Of a stretch of 64,000 bases of DNA, positions 1-9,438 are shown piece by piece. A model generated the notes under the pieces. That model saw nothing but the letters and a program-made list of their open reading frames with translations, was not told the DNA's origin and made no database searches. The DNA lies in contig JARLJH010000054.1 of assembly GCA_031291305.1 (NCBI GenBank), positions 18,004 to 82,003 on the forward strand. The letters are read 5' to 3'. The stretch's first letter is position 1; each line of letters opens with the position of its first letter. The DNA is from Rhodoferax sp. Its GTDB lineage: Bacteria > Pseudomonadota > Gammaproteobacteria > Burkholderiales > Burkholderiaceae_C. A program made the position numbers and the translations under genes.

Positions 1-605
1 AGATTGCGGTAGGGCGTCTCGATGAACAATTGCGTCTGCCCGTGGCGCAATGCCAAGGATTCCAGCTCGCGAATGCGCTGACTGCGCTCTGATGCATCTT
101 GCGGCAAGTAGCCGACAAAAGCGAAGTTTTGCCCATTGAGTCCGCTGGCCGCCAGCGCTAGCAACAGGGACACCGGCCCCACCAGCGGCACCACGGTGAT
201 GCCGAGATCGTGTGCAGCACGCACGACAGAAGAACCTGGGTCGGCGACTGCGGGCATTCCGGCCTCGCTGATCAGCCCTAGGTCATGCCCCTCCAAGGCG
301 GGCTTGAGCAGCCCACGGGCGTCAAAATTGCCGTTGTGATCACCTTTTTTGTGCACTTCGCGCGGCAATTCCACCAGCTGCATGTCCTGGATGCTGCAGC
401 ACAAGGGTGTGATCGCATGGATGCGCTTGAGGTAGGCACGGGCAGATTTGGCGTTTTCGCAGACCCAGTGCTGTAAACCGGCCGCCACGGTCAGTGTGCC
501 CAGCGGTAGCGTGGCTTGCAAGTCGGGCATTTCATCGCAGCCAAAGTCCAGCGGGGCGGGCACCAGGTAGAGCGTACCTTTTTGGGGTGTTTGGATGTTG
601 CTCAT
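1..605 (-). CDS. RsmI-like SAM-dependent methyltransferase (3' part outside window)
   Basis: The reading frame starts at ATG 605 and runs off the left edge, so about 200 N-terminal residues are visible. It begins MSNIQTPQKGTLYLVPAPL and later has the ISEAGMPAVADPGS and VPLVGPVS segments, which are typical of the tetrapyrrole-methylase fold used by RsmI, the 16S rRNA C1402 2'-O-methyltransferase. The N-terminus lacks the usual ATPIGN motif, so this may be the shorter RsmI paralogue seen next to maf in Burkholderiales and not RsmI itself. It starts 3 bp after the maf stop and is probably co-transcribed with it. Substrate is unproven. Confidence 0.8.
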   Translation of the reverse strand, partial: MSNIQTPQKGTLYLVPAPLDFGCDEMPDLQATLPLGTLTVAAGLQHWVCENAKSARAYLKRIHAITPLCCSIQDMQLVELPREVHKKGDHNGNFDARGLLKPALEGHDLGLISEAGMPAVADPGSSVVRAAHDLGITVVPLVGPVSLLLALAASGLNGQNFAFVGYLPQDASERSQRIRELESLALRHGQTQLFIETPYRN

Positions 606-607
606 GG

Positions 608-1201
608 TCACAATACTTTGACGCCAGCGGCTTCGATCATTCGGCAGGTGCGAATCAGTGGCAGGCCAATAAGTGCGGTCGGATCGTCGTTGTCAATCCG
701 TTCCAGTAAGGCAATGCCCAGGCCCTCGCTTTTGGCGCTGCCCGCGCAGTCATAGGGCTGCTCGGCCAGCAGATAGGTTTCAATCTGTGCGTCGCTCAGG
801 TCGCGAAAGCGCACTTTGATGCAGGCCAGCTCGGTTTGTGCAAAACCGGATTCCAGGCAAACCACGGCAACCGCCGTCTGAAAAACCACCGTTTTACCGC
901 GCATGGTTCGCAATTGGGCCACAGCCCGCGCGTGGTTGCCGGGCTTGCCCAGTGCTTGACCGTCCAGGTCGGCCACCTGGTCAGAGCCAATCACCACGGC
1001 ACTGGGATGCGCTTGCGCCACCGAACGGGCTTTGGCCAGGGCCAGACGGCAGGCGATCTCTGGCGGCGATTCATCGGGCAGCGGTGTTTCATCTACGTGA
1101 GAGGCGACGACGCTGAACGGGAGTTGCAGGCGCTCCAGCAGTTGACGGCGATAGACCGATGTGGAGGCAAGGATCAAAGGGCGTGTTGGCAAAGAAATCA
1201 T
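608..1201 (-). CDS. Maf family nucleotide pyrophosphatase (YceF-like)
   Basis: About 197 residues. The Maf signature is at the N-terminus (LILASTSVYRRQLLERL), followed by DETP and the GSDQVADLDG segment holding the catalytic Asp. Maf proteins hydrolyse non-canonical or modified NTPs to monophosphates; the YceF subgroup prefers m7GTP. An open frame extends upstream to 1306, but ATG 1201 matches the family start and has a GGGAG ribosome site about 9 bases before it. The RsmI-like gene follows 3 bp downstream, an arrangement common in this group. Confidence 0.9.
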   Translation of the reverse strand: MISLPTRPLILASTSVYRRQLLERLQLPFSVVASHVDETPLPDESPPEIACRLALAKARSVAQAHPSAVVIGSDQVADLDGQALGKPGNHARAVAQLRTMRGKTVVFQTAVAVVCLESGFAQTELACIKVRFRDLSDAQIETYLLAEQPYDCAGSAKSEGLGIALLERIDNDDPTALIGLPLIRTCRMIEAAGVKVL

Positions 1202-1321
1202 GTTGCGATTCTCCCTTACGCTGCCCTGCATGGTGCGACTCGATGTTGCATCATTCCGTCCTGGCACCATGTTGCTCTCACCACGGAGGCCGGTGGCGGA
1301 TCGCACCTGTCCCCGTTGTTA

Positions 1322-1384
1322 TATCAAAAAATACCCTCTAGCCCAGATAAATACTGGGCATGTAGCTATATGTTTTGTAGTTTA
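1322..1384 (-). repeat. Dispersed 55-60 bp repeat, copy 1 (intergenic)
   Basis: Read on the minus strand this shows the skeleton ACTA-N-AGCTA, 24 bases, then GGGCTA and a T-rich end. Six further copies at 12.6, 13.5, 21.8, 25.7, 29.7 and 38.2 kb keep the 24-base spacing between the AGCT and GGGCT blocks. This copy lies between maf and the acetyltransferase gene and touches no gene. Confidence 0.7.
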
Positions 1385-1415
1385 GAGCGGCGTGGTATTT
1401 GGTGAATGCAAGTCT

Positions 1416-2009
1416 TCAGCGCGGCTTGTTCAGTAAATACAGCAGCTGTGCTTTGGCCTCCGGCCACTCGCCAGCACGCATGCTGTACATGACGGTGTCG
1501 CGGATGGTACCGTCGCGTCGCAGGGCGTGACCACGAATCACCCCGTCTTTTTTAGCCCCCAGGCGTTCGATGGCGGCCTGGCTGGCAAAGTTGAAATTGT
1601 CGGTGCGCCAGCCGACGACGTGGCAACCCAGGGTCTCAAAGGCATGGGTCATCAGCAACAGCTTAGCCGTGCTATTGACGTGGCTGCGCTGCACGCTTTT
1701 GGCGTACCAGGTCCAGCCAATTTCGACGCGTTTGACGGCAGGTAGGATGTCATGGTAGCTGCTGCAACCCAGCACTTTGCCGGTGGCGGTTTCGGTCACG
1801 CAAAAGGCAAAGCGGTTGCCCGCCTCACGCATGGCCAGCGCGTCTTCAATGTATCTGCGGGTGTTCTCGGGTTCGGGGACCGAAGTGATGCGCAAGTTCC
1901 ATAACGCGCCATCAGCGGCGGCGGCACGCAGGCCGGCTTCGTGTTCAAGTGAGAGCGGCACCAGGGTGATGCCGCGTGTGGTCAAGGTGACAGGTTCAAC
2001 AAATGCCAT
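1416..2009 (-). CDS. GNAT family N-acetyltransferase (RimJ/RimL type)
   Basis: 197 residues. The order is that of COG1670 acetyltransferases: an N-terminal strand (ITLVPLSLEHEAGL), a central GCSSYHDILPAVKRVEIGWTW segment, then the acetyl-CoA-binding region followed by AIERLGAKKDGVIRGH near the C-terminus. Such enzymes move an acetyl group from acetyl-CoA to an amine of a protein or small molecule; the substrate cannot be read from sequence. It stands alone: a 14-bp inverted repeat separates it from moxR upstream, and the maf cluster starts 214 bp downstream. Confidence 0.85.
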   Translation of the reverse strand: MAFVEPVTLTTRGITLVPLSLEHEAGLRAAAADGALWNLRITSVPEPENTRRYIEDALAMREAGNRFAFCVTETATGKVLGCSSYHDILPAVKRVEIGWTWYAKSVQRSHVNSTAKLLLMTHAFETLGCHVVGWRTDNFNFASQAAIERLGAKKDGVIRGHALRRDGTIRDTVMYSMRAGEWPEAKAQLLYLLNKPR

Positions 2010-2067
2010 TCAACAACTCCAAAAAGTATCAAAAATACATGATCGTCCAGTATCGTCGCGCGGTAGT

Positions 2068-2123
2068 CGGTATGGGCGACCTCCGATTTCTGGTACTCCA
2101 GTATGAGGGGGTCGCCCATACCG
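2068..2123. repeat. Perfect 14-bp inverted repeat between moxR and the GNAT gene
   Basis: CGGTATGGGCGACC at 2068-2081 is exactly complementary to 2110-2123, with a 28-base loop. It lies just past the moxR stop on the minus strand. No U-tract follows the stem, so it is not a classical terminator; an attenuating hairpin or a solitary REP-like unit is possible. Confidence 0.5.
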
Positions 2124-2172
2124 GCTGCCGCGCAGTGCAGACCAACGCCGCTTGAATACCGGCTACAAAAAA

Positions 2173-3027
2173 CTACCGGTTGCGCTGCTGCATAAACACC
2201 AGTTTCTCGAACAGCGTCACATCCTGCTCGTTTTTCAACAGCGCACCAACCAGTGGCGGCACGGAAACCTTGTCACCTTCTGCCTGCAGCACGGAAGCTG
2301 GAATATCCTGCGCCATCAATAGCTTGAGCCAGTCCAGCAGTTCGCTGGTGGAGGGTTTCTTCTTCAGGCCGGGCAGGTTGCGGATGTCAAAAAAAGTCTT
2401 CATCGCGGCATTTAGCAGCTCGGCCTTCAGGCCTGGAAAGTGCACGTCCACGATCTGCTTCATGGTGGGGGCGTCGGGGAACTTGATGTAGTGGAAGAAG
2501 CAGCGGCGCAAAAACGCATCGGGCAGCTCTTTTTCATTGTTGGAGGTGATGAACACCAGCGGGCGGTGCTTGGCACGGATCAGCTCGCGCGTTTCGTAGC
2601 AGTAAAACTCCATGCGATCGATCTCGCGCAGCAGGTCGTTGGGAAACTCGATGTCGGCTTTGTCGATCTCGTCAATTAACAACGCCACGGGCTGATCCGC
2701 AGTGAACGCCTGCCACAACACGCCTTTGACGATGTAGTTGTGGATGTTTTTGACGCGTTCACCGCCGTCAACGTCCGACAGCTGCGAGTCACGCAGCCGA
2801 CTCACCGCGTCGTACTCGTACAAGCCCTGCTGTGCCTTGGTGGTTGATTTGATGTGCCATTGCAACAGTGGCAGGTTCAATGCGCCTGCAACCTCCTCGG
2901 CCAGCATGGTTTTGCCGGTACCCGGTTCGCCTTTGACCAGCAGTGGGCGTTGCAAGGTGATGGACGCGTTGACCGACAGCATCAGGTCAGTGGTGGCGAC
3001 GTAATTTTGGGTGCCTTGGAATTTCAT
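2173..3027 (-). CDS. MoxR-family AAA+ ATPase
   Basis: 284 residues. Walker A is GEPGTGKT near residue 33 and Walker B is ALLIDEIDKAD; sensor 1 is VFITSNNEKELP and the arginine-finger region is DAFLRRCFFHY. MoxR ATPases act as chaperone-like machines that usually work with a von Willebrand factor A domain protein to insert metals or assemble complexes. No VWA gene is next to it: the next gene on this strand is an acetyltransferase 163 bp away. The divergent gene is the cytochrome c of the oxidase cluster, so a role in respiratory complex maturation is possible but only inferred. Confidence 0.92.
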   Translation of the reverse strand: MKFQGTQNYVATTDLMLSVNASITLQRPLLVKGEPGTGKTMLAEEVAGALNLPLLQWHIKSTTKAQQGLYEYDAVSRLRDSQLSDVDGGERVKNIHNYIVKGVLWQAFTADQPVALLIDEIDKADIEFPNDLLREIDRMEFYCYETRELIRAKHRPLVFITSNNEKELPDAFLRRCFFHYIKFPDAPTMKQIVDVHFPGLKAELLNAAMKTFFDIRNLPGLKKKPSTSELLDWLKLLMAQDIPASVLQAEGDKVSVPPLVGALLKNEQDVTLFEKLVFMQQRNR

Positions 3028-3193
3028 GGTAAGTCCGAATACTGCAAAGCCATAAGCTTACAGGCAGTCGCCAGTTTGGCGCAGCTATGGGGCTCTACAT
3101 CGGGTTAACGCCAAGTCTCGATAGATGACATTTGCTTATACTGGCTTGATATAAATCAATCTTTTGTGCTTTACATCCAATCCGTCCAGCACC

Positions 3194-3850
3194 ATGAAAA
3201 AAATCCTTTTCACTGCAGCAGCCCTGGTGATGGCATGGACGGGCATGCTGCCCGCACAGGCCCAGAACATTAACGGCGACGTCGCGGCAGGTTCTCGCAA
3301 GATCGCCATGTGTATGGGCTGTCATGGCATCGAGGGTTATCGCGCTACGTTTCCACGGGTCTATCGGGTCCCTAAGATTTCCGGGCAGGGTGCAGGTTAT
3401 ATCGTTGCGGCCCTGACGGCTTACAAGCAGGGGCTGCGCAAACACCCGACCATGCAGGGCGTTGCTTCGGGTTTGAGTGAGCAGGATATGGCGGACGTTG
3501 CAGCCTACTACTCAAGTCGAGGCAGCGTGGTCATGACGGTTGTTGATAAGGCCGTGGACGTGGCGGGGCTCGAATTGGTTACCCGAGGCGGCTGTGTTGG
3601 TTGTCACGGTGCGAACTTGAGCCAACCCATTTTGCCAACCTATCCCAAAATTGCGGGGCAGTACCCGGACTATTTGTTCGCGGCATTGAGTGCTTACAAG
3701 ACGAATACTCATTCTCTGTGGGGGCGGGACAACCCCGTCATGGGCGCAGTGGTTCAGCAGTTCAGCATCAATGAACTTCATGAATTGGCACGATATCTGA
3801 GTTCATTGCCTGGGAACCTCAGAACAACCCAAGAGGGTGGATTCAAGTAA
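3194..3850 (+). CDS. Dihaem cytochrome c (c4-like), periplasmic
   Basis: 218 residues from ATG 3194. An earlier in-frame ATG at 3164 would place ten polar residues before a good signal peptide (MKKILFTAAALVMAWTGML...AQA), so the later start is preferred. Two CxxCH haem sites are present, CMGCH (residues 40-44) and CVGCH (134-138), in two similar halves, as in cytochrome c4. The distal Met ligands are plausibly in the PTMQG and NPVMG segments. It sits 68 bp before coxB in the same direction and probably delivers electrons to the aa3 oxidase. Confidence 0.92.
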   Translation: MKKILFTAAALVMAWTGMLPAQAQNINGDVAAGSRKIAMCMGCHGIEGYRATFPRVYRVPKISGQGAGYIVAALTAYKQGLRKHPTMQGVASGLSEQDMADVAAYYSSRGSVVMTVVDKAVDVAGLELVTRGGCVGCHGANLSQPILPTYPKIAGQYPDYLFAALSAYKTNTHSLWGRDNPVMGAVVQQFSINELHELARYLSSLPGNLRTTQEGGFK

Positions 3851-3917
3851 ATACCTTCCGTGCTGCTGGCGACTAGAGCAGCCGGGTTTAGATTGTTTGC
3901 ACTGATGAGGTCACTGC

Positions 3918-4856
3918 ATGAAAAGTATTTTTGATAAGGTGGGTGGTGCGCTACTGGTGCTGGTTTCGTCGGCTTGGACGGCATCCGCTGCCGCCCAAAG
4001 CAAGGTCAATGATCTGCCAGGGGGGCCTGCGGTCAACCAGTTGAATCTGCAACCAGCCGCCACCAGAATTGCCGAAGATCAGGTATCGCTGCATTGGCTC
4101 ATGCTGATCATCTGTGGCGTTATCTTTGTCGCTGTCTTTTCGGTCATGTTTTATTCCATCTGGAAGCATCGCAAATCGGTGGGCCACAAGGCTGCCAACT
4201 TTCATGAGTCGGTGACGGTGGAAATTCTCTGGACGGCGGTGCCGTTCATCATTGTCGTGTTGATTGCCTGGCCAGCCACCAAGGCTGTGATAGCGATGAA
4301 AGACACGGCGAATCCCGATTTGACGGTGAAGGTAACAGGCATGCAGTGGAGGTGGCGCTACGACTATCTCAAGGGCGAAGGCGAAGGCATTGGTTTTGGC
4401 TCGGCTCTGGACACGGCTCAGCGCGCGATGTCTGACAACGGTGGCCCTGGCCACGTTGTGGCGGTCGACGACTACCTATTGAAGGTTGATCATCCCTTGG
4501 TGGTTCCCGTGGGTAAAAAAATTCGTGTTGTGACCACGGCGAATGACGTGATTCATGCCTGGTTTGTACCGTCTCTCGGTATCCAGCTTTCCGCCATTCC
4601 CGGTTTTGTTCGAGATACCTGGTTCCGGGCGGACAAAGTCGGTGACTATTACGGTCAGTGCAGTCAACTGTGTGGGAAAGAGCATGCCTACATGCCCATC
4701 CATGTCAAGGTCATGTCACAGGAAGACTACACCGCATGGGTCAATAGTGAGAACAAAAAGGCGACCGCCTCGGCGGATGATTCCATCAAGGTTTCAGCAG
4801 CGCCAAATGATGTGCTCCAACGAAGTGAGCATGTTGGCGTCCTCGCAGCGCGCTGA
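3918..4856 (+). CDS. coxB: Cytochrome c oxidase subunit II (CuA subunit)
   Basis: 312 residues. A signal sequence (1-27) is followed by two membrane helices (about 58-80 and 103-120), then the cupredoxin domain. The CuA ligands are visible: H213, C248, C252, H256 and M259 in [17 protein letters not shown]. The aromatic electron-entry patch is MQWRWRYDY (142-150). There is no C-terminal haem domain, so this belongs to an aa3 and not a caa3 oxidase; electrons come from a separate cytochrome c, probably that encoded just upstream. It is the first oxidase gene of the operon and lies 43 bp before coxA. Confidence 0.97.
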   Translation: MKSIFDKVGGALLVLVSSAWTASAAAQSKVNDLPGGPAVNQLNLQPAATRIAEDQVSLHWLMLIICGVIFVAVFSVMFYSIWKHRKSVGHKAANFHESVTVEILWTAVPFIIVVLIAWPATKAVIAMKDTANPDLTVKVTGMQWRWRYDYLKGEGEGIGFGSALDTAQRAMSDNGGPGHVVAVDDYLLKVDHPLVVPVGKKIRVVTTANDVIHAWFVPSLGIQLSAIPGFVRDTWFRADKVGDYYGQCSQLCGKEHAYMPIHVKVMSQEDYTAWVNSENKKATASADDSIKVSAAPNDVLQRSEHVGVLAAR

Positions 4857-4899
4857 ACGTTGGTTTGAGTTTGTGCTGGTTTCGATAGAAGGAAATTCC

Positions 4900-6537
4900 A
4901 TGAGTGCTGTTTTGGATCACCCGGTGCACGATGTTCATCACGACCACATCCCTCTGGGTTGGCGCAGATGGGTCTATGCCACCAATCACAAGGATATCGG
5001 AACGCTATATCTTTTGTTCAGTTTCACCATGCTCATGTTGGGCGGTGTGCTGGCACTGTTGATTCGAGCTGAGTTGTTTCAGCCAGGATTGCAGTTCGTC
5101 AATCCGGAGTTCTTTAACCAACTCACCACCATGCATGGTCTGATCATGGTGTTTGGCGCCATCATGCCGGCATTTGTCGGATTGGCCAATTGGATGATTC
5201 CGATGCAAATTGGCGCGCCGGACATGGCGTTTGCGCGCATGAACAACTTCAGTTTCTGGCTGATGATTCCGGCAGCCATCATGCTGGCGGGCTCCTTTTT
5301 CATGCCAGGTGGTGCACCGGCAACCGGCTGGACGCTTTATGCCCCGCTGACGTTGCAGATGGGGCCGTCCATGGACACCAGCATTTTTGCGCTGCACCTG
5401 TTGGGTGCATCCAGCATCATGGGCTCGATCAACATCATCGTGACTATTCTGAACATGCGGGCGCCGGGAATGACCTTGATGAAGATGCCGATGTTCTGCT
5501 GGACCTGGCTGATCACCGCTTTTCTGTTGATCGCCGTGATGCCCGTGCTGGCGGGTGCGATCACGATGACGTTGACTGATCGTCACTTCGGAACCAATTT
5601 TTTCAATGCTGCCGGTGGTGGTGATCCGGTGATGTTTCAGCACATTTTCTGGTTTTTTGGACACCCTGAGGTCTACATCATGATTTTGCCGGCCTTCGGC
5701 GTGATCAGTCAGATCGTGCCTACCTTTGCCCGCAAAAAGCTGTTTGGTTACACCTCCATGGTGTACGCCACGTCAAGCATTGCCATCCTTTCATTTACGG
5801 TGTGGGCTCACCATATGTTCACCTCCGGGATGCCGGTGGCCGGACAGCTTTTCTTTATGTACACCACGATGGTGATTGCCGTGCCGACGGCCGTGAAGAT
5901 TTTTAATTGGATTGCCACCATGTGGCAGGGGTCCATGACGTTTGAGACGCCGATGCTCTTCGCTGTTGGTTTTATTTTTGTGTTCACGGTGGGCGGATTC
6001 ACCGGCCTGATCCTGGCGATGGCACCCATCGATATTCAACTTCATGACACTTACTATGTTGTCGCCCATTTTCACTATGTATTAGTGGCTGGCTCCCTCT
6101 ACGCCTTGTTTGCTGCTTACTACTATTGGTCGCCCAAATGGACTGGGGTGATGTACAACGAGACGCGCGGAAAGATCCATTTCTGGTGGTCGCTCATCGC
6201 CTTTAACGTGACCTTCTTCCCGATGCACTTTCTGGGCCTGGCGGGCATGCCAAGGCGCTATGCGGACTATCCGATGCAGTTTGCAGACTTCAATGCTGTG
6301 GCCTCCGTCGGTGCCTTCTTTTTTGGCTTCGCCCAGGTTTATTTCTTCATCTTCATTGTGATCCCGACGATGCGCGGTCACGGCAGTCCGGCGCCCCAGC
6401 GGCCCTGGAATGACCCGGATGGTGCAGGGGCCGAGGGTCTGGAATGGGAGCTCCCGTCTCCAGCGCCGTTTCACACCTTTGAAACGCCACCGAAACTGAA
6501 TGCGGCAGCGACAAGAATCGTTCTGGACGCGGTATGA
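4900..6537 (+). CDS. coxA: Cytochrome c oxidase subunit I (aa3 type)
   Basis: 545 residues from ATG 4900; the longer open frame back to 4555 overlaps coxB and is not real. All catalytic residues are visible: haem a ligands H79 and H392, haem a3 ligand H390, CuB ligands H255, H304 and H305, and the His-Tyr pair in HPEVY (H255/Y259). D108 of the D channel and K333 of the K channel are both present, so it is an A1-type proton-pumping oxidase. It reduces O2 to water in the inner membrane. Its TGA overlaps the ATG of the next small gene (ATGA). Confidence 0.98.
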   Translation: MSAVLDHPVHDVHHDHIPLGWRRWVYATNHKDIGTLYLLFSFTMLMLGGVLALLIRAELFQPGLQFVNPEFFNQLTTMHGLIMVFGAIMPAFVGLANWMIPMQIGAPDMAFARMNNFSFWLMIPAAIMLAGSFFMPGGAPATGWTLYAPLTLQMGPSMDTSIFALHLLGASSIMGSINIIVTILNMRAPGMTLMKMPMFCWTWLITAFLLIAVMPVLAGAITMTLTDRHFGTNFFNAAGGGDPVMFQHIFWFFGHPEVYIMILPAFGVISQIVPTFARKKLFGYTSMVYATSSIAILSFTVWAHHMFTSGMPVAGQLFFMYTTMVIAVPTAVKIFNWIATMWQGSMTFETPMLFAVGFIFVFTVGGFTGLILAMAPIDIQLHDTYYVVAHFHYVLVAGSLYALFAAYYYWSPKWTGVMYNETRGKIHFWWSLIAFNVTFFPMHFLGLAGMPRRYADYPMQFADFNAVASVGAFFFGFAQVYFFIFIVIPTMRGHGSPAPQRPWNDPDGAGAEGLEWELPSPAPFHTFETPPKLNAAATRIVLDAV

Positions 6538-6650
6538 GTCTGACGCCTGAGCAACAGAAAGCCAATCGCCTGACCGGACTGGCTCTGGGCGTTGTGGCCT
6601 TGCTTATCTTTTTTGGTTTCATCCTAAAGATGTACTTGGAGAGCAGATAG
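6534..6650 (+). CDS. 38-residue single-span membrane protein in cox operon
   Basis: The frame encodes [19 protein letters not shown] followed by a hydrophobic helix (residues 16-33) and a short basic end. Its ATG overlaps the coxA stop by 4 bp and its TAG lies 3 bp before ctaG, so it is translationally coupled into the operon. Small proteins at this place are annotated in Comamonadaceae as cytochrome oxidase small assembly proteins; function is by position only. Confidence 0.75.
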   Translation: MSLTPEQQKANRLTGLALGVVALLIFFGFILKMYLESR

Positions 6651-6653
6651 GTC

Positions 6654-7250
6654 ATGCAGCAGCAACGGAAAAACTTGCTGTTGGTTGTCAAGCTCAGCTT
6701 GATCACTTTGGTCATGTTTGCTTTTGGCTATGGGTTGGTGCCAATTTACAAGACATTTTGCGATTTGACTGGTATCAACAAGCTGTCAGTTGAAGACCGT
6801 GCGCTTGGTCTTGGCGAGGGCACAGTGCCCGCCAATACCCAAGTTGACATGACCAGAACCATCACTGTGGAGTTCGATGCCAACTCCCGGGGCCCCTGGA
6901 AATTCAAGCCGGAGCAGCGCTCACTCCAGGTCCACCCAGGTGAGTTGGCAACGGCGGTGTATGAATTTCAGAATGTACAGTCCCGGCGCATCACGGCGCG
7001 TGCAGTGCCGAGCTATGCACCTCAGCAAGCAGCAGCTCACTTCACCAAGCTTGAGTGTTTTTGCTTTCAGGAACAAACTCTGGATCCAGGCGAAAAGAAA
7101 ACTTGGCCTGTGGTTTTTGTTGTGGACGCCGGTCTGTCACAGGATGTCCAGACCATTACGCTTTCATATACATTTTATGAAATAGGTGCCAAGACACCAT
7201 CGGCCCCGGTGGCCAATGCCAATAAGCATCTTGCTGGAGCGGGCGCGTGA
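6654..7250 (+). CDS. ctaG: Cytochrome c oxidase copper chaperone CtaG/Cox11
   Basis: 198 residues: one N-terminal membrane helix (about 9-27) and a periplasmic immunoglobulin-like domain. The Cu(I)-binding motif CFCF is at residues 135-138 in LECFCFQEQTLDPGE. Cox11 delivers copper to the CuB site of subunit I. Its stop overlaps the GTG start of the following gene. Length and motif are those of the family. Confidence 0.96.
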   Translation: MQQQRKNLLLVVKLSLITLVMFAFGYGLVPIYKTFCDLTGINKLSVEDRALGLGEGTVPANTQVDMTRTITVEFDANSRGPWKFKPEQRSLQVHPGELATAVYEFQNVQSRRITARAVPSYAPQQAAAHFTKLECFCFQEQTLDPGEKKTWPVVFVVDAGLSQDVQTITLSYTFYEIGAKTPSAPVANANKHLAGAGA

Positions 7251-7471
7251 GGGACTCTGATGAGCCCACCTCTGTGTTGGCACAGGTGCGATCTTTTCTG
7301 CGCAGCATGAAGATGGTGGTCTGGGCATTTGCGGGCATTCGAAAAAGCAGTGCCTCTCAGGAAGACGTGGCCACCGTAAAGCCGGTTCATATCGTTGTCG
7401 CAGGACTGATTGCCGGGCTGTGTTTCATTGCGACACTGGCTTTGCTGGTGAATTGGATTGTGGCCAAATGA
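7247..7471 (+). CDS. DUF2970 small membrane protein
   Basis: 74 residues starting at GTG 7247, overlapping the ctaG stop (GTGA). A predicted amphipathic segment (SFLRSMKMVVWAFAGIRKS) is followed by one membrane helix near the C-terminus (HIVVAGLIAGLCFIATLALL). The pattern fits the DUF2970 family that is found between cox11 and coxC in betaproteobacteria. Function is unknown; an assembly or stability role for the oxidase is an inference from position. Confidence 0.85.
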   Translation: MRDSDEPTSVLAQVRSFLRSMKMVVWAFAGIRKSSASQEDVATVKPVHIVVAGLIAGLCFIATLALLVNWIVAK

Positions 7472-7525
7472 GCTGCTCAGTGGCCCTGCATTTATTTCAA
7501 AGTTGGTAGAAGAACTGGAGCTGAG

Positions 7526-8404
7526 ATGAGCACAACAATACAGGCTACCCCCCATTATTTTGTACCTGCGCCGTCCAAGTATCCTGCGCTGGCGGCTCTG
7601 GGACTATTTTTTGTAATCCTGGGCGCCGGCACCTGGATCAATGAGGTCAGTTGGGGCAAGTATTCCTTTGCTTTTGGAATGCTGTGGTTTCTTGGTGTGT
7701 TATTCAGGTGGTTTGCGGCATCCGTCGGGGAAAACCAGCACGGCAGCTATGGGCGCAAGATTGACATGTCTTTTCGCTGGAGCATGAGCTGGTTTATTTT
7801 TTCTGAAGTGATGTTCTTCGGCGCCTTTTTTGCTGCGTTGTGGTGGACGCGTGCGCATGCTCTGCCGTCACTTGGCAGTGGAGACAACGCCTTGATATGG
7901 CCTGGTTTTCAGGCCATCTGGCCCAGTGTGGCAGCTGGTGCGACCGGCTCACCAGCGGGCATTGTCGAGCCGTTCACCACCATGACGCCGTTCTGGTTGC
8001 CGACGATCAACACGGCTTTGCTATTGTCTTCAGCTGTCACTTTGACGATTGCTCACCACGCGCTGATTGCAGGTCAAAGAGGAAAAACGATTGGCTTGAT
8101 GTGGGTCACCGTTTTGCTGGGGTTGGTGTTCCTGTTTGTCCAAGGCTATGAATATCACCATGCCTACCAAGAGTTCAATTTGAAATTGTCCTCGGGGGCC
8201 TACGGCTCAACCTTTTTTATGCTCACCGGTTTTCACGGATTTCACGTGTTTGTCGGCATGCTGATGCTGCTTTCCATCACTCTTCGTCTGCAAAAGGGTC
8301 ATTTCAGTGCTGAGAGACACTTTGGTTTCGAGGGCGCTGCATGGTATTGGCACTTCGTTGACGTGGTGTGGCTGGGCTTGTACGTGGTGGTTTATTGGTT
8401 ATAG
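7526..8404 (+). CDS. coxC: Cytochrome c oxidase subunit III
   Basis: 292 residues with seven hydrophobic spans. The conserved acidic residue in the membrane is E94 in WFIFSEVMFFGAFF, and the C-terminal half has the usual GFHGFHVFVGMLML segment. A loop insertion near residues 118-150 is typical of the proteobacterial A1 enzymes. It completes the three core subunits of the aa3 oxidase. The region after it (8405-8469) holds a 7-bp stem at about 8428-8454 without a T-tract and separates it from a convergent small gene. Confidence 0.96.
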   Translation: MSTTIQATPHYFVPAPSKYPALAALGLFFVILGAGTWINEVSWGKYSFAFGMLWFLGVLFRWFAASVGENQHGSYGRKIDMSFRWSMSWFIFSEVMFFGAFFAALWWTRAHALPSLGSGDNALIWPGFQAIWPSVAAGATGSPAGIVEPFTTMTPFWLPTINTALLLSSAVTLTIAHHALIAGQRGKTIGLMWVTVLLGLVFLFVQGYEYHHAYQEFNLKLSSGAYGSTFFMLTGFHGFHVFVGMLMLLSITLRLQKGHFSAERHFGFEGAAWYWHFVDVVWLGLYVVVYWL

Positions 8405-8469
8405 GTCGTCGTCAACACGCTGGTTCAAAGTCACTTCGGTGTCGTTGTGACTTAGCCGCCGGAGAGCTT

Positions 8470-8697
8470 TTATGGCCCGATCCGGATACCTGTCGGCTGA
8501 ATGTAGCCCAGTTGCCATGCAATGAGGACGCCCAGGAAAAGCATGATGGACAAGACTATGCGTATGGTTAAAGCCCGCGCCATGTTTTTGCTGCGTGAGT
8601 GGTCATCGCCTTTGTCACCGTTTCTCATCATGAAGAACAGTGCTGAGCCCAGGCTGGCGACAATGCCGAATAGCGCAAAAATGATCCAGAATTTCAT
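8470..8697 (-). CDS. Twin-transmembrane protein, DUF2909 type
   Basis: 75 residues from ATG 8697; the longer frame upstream overlaps surf1 in antisense and is not used. Two membrane helices (1-20 and about 42-65) are separated by a charged loop (MRNGDKGDDHSRSKNMARAL). This matches the DUF2909 family of twin-helix proteins found beside surf1 in the oxidase clusters of many proteobacteria. It is transcribed against the operon, with its start 16 bp from that of surf1, so the two may share a regulatory region. Confidence 0.8.
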   Translation of the reverse strand: MKFWIIFALFGIVASLGSALFFMMRNGDKGDDHSRSKNMARALTIRIVLSIMLFLGVLIAWQLGYIQPTGIRIGP

Positions 8698-8712
8698 CGT
8701 TGGGATTATGTT

Positions 8713-9438
8713 GTGAGTTTGCGCTGGCGGTTTTTGCTGTTGACTGTAACTGCTGTTTTGGCCGTCGTCGCCACGTTTTCCCTGGGGCGTTGGCAACTGT
8801 CGCGTGCGGCGCAGAAAGAAGCCTTGCAGGCCCATCGGGATGCGCAGACTGGCTTGGATCGTTTGGATGGCCGAACCTTGGCATCACTGGCTGATCCGTC
8901 GCTCATGCTGGACCGCGAGGTTGCCTTGCGCGGTACCTGGATCGCGCAGCAGCTGGTGTTTCTCGACAACCGGCAGATGCACGACAAGCAGGGTTTTTAT
9001 GTGGTCACGCCGCTGCAATTGCAGGATAGTGCTGGTGTGATTTTGGTTCAACGTGGCTGGGTAGCACGCAATTTCCTGGATCGCACCGCTGTGCCAGAGG
9101 TGCCGACACCCAAAGGTACCGTCGATATCGTGGGTCGAATTGTCCCTCCGCCGTCCAAGCTCTATGAATTGGGTGCGGAGCAGCCTGGCAGAATTCGCCA
9201 GAATCTGGACTTGGTCAAATTCCGTGCTGAGACCGGTTTGCCATTGTTGACTGCTGTTTCTGTTCAGCAAATAGGCACGGCAAGCGATGGCCTGCTGCGT
9301 GACTGGCCGCGCCTGGCAACTGGGGTTGAAAAACATTACGGCTATGCTTTTCAATGGTTTGCTTTGAGTGCGTTGATCACGATACTTTATGTCTGGTTCC
9401 AAGTTGTTAAACGATTCATCTTCCCTCGGCGCACCTAA
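8713..9438 (+). CDS. surf1: SURF1 family cytochrome oxidase assembly protein
   Basis: 241 residues, GTG start at 8713. Two membrane helices lie at the ends (about 4-22 and 211-230), with a periplasmic domain between. The SURF1 signatures are SLGRWQLSRAAQKEAL at the first helix and NRQMHDKQGFYVVTPL, plus RGWVARN. SURF1 helps insert haem a into subunit I. Its 3' end overlaps the next frame by about 50 bp. Confidence 0.93.
   Translation: MSLRWRFLLLTVTAVLAVVATFSLGRWQLSRAAQKEALQAHRDAQTGLDRLDGRTLASLADPSLMLDREVALRGTWIAQQLVFLDNRQMHDKQGFYVVTPLQLQDSAGVILVQRGWVARNFLDRTAVPEVPTPKGTVDIVGRIVPPPSKLYELGAEQPGRIRQNLDLVKFRAETGLPLLTAVSVQQIGTASDGLLRDWPRLATGVEKHYGYAFQWFALSALITILYVWFQVVKRFIFPRRT

Noticed and set aside
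4555-4899. Longer coxA frame starting inside coxB
   Set aside because: It overlaps coxB by 300 bases; family similarity begins only at ATG 4900.
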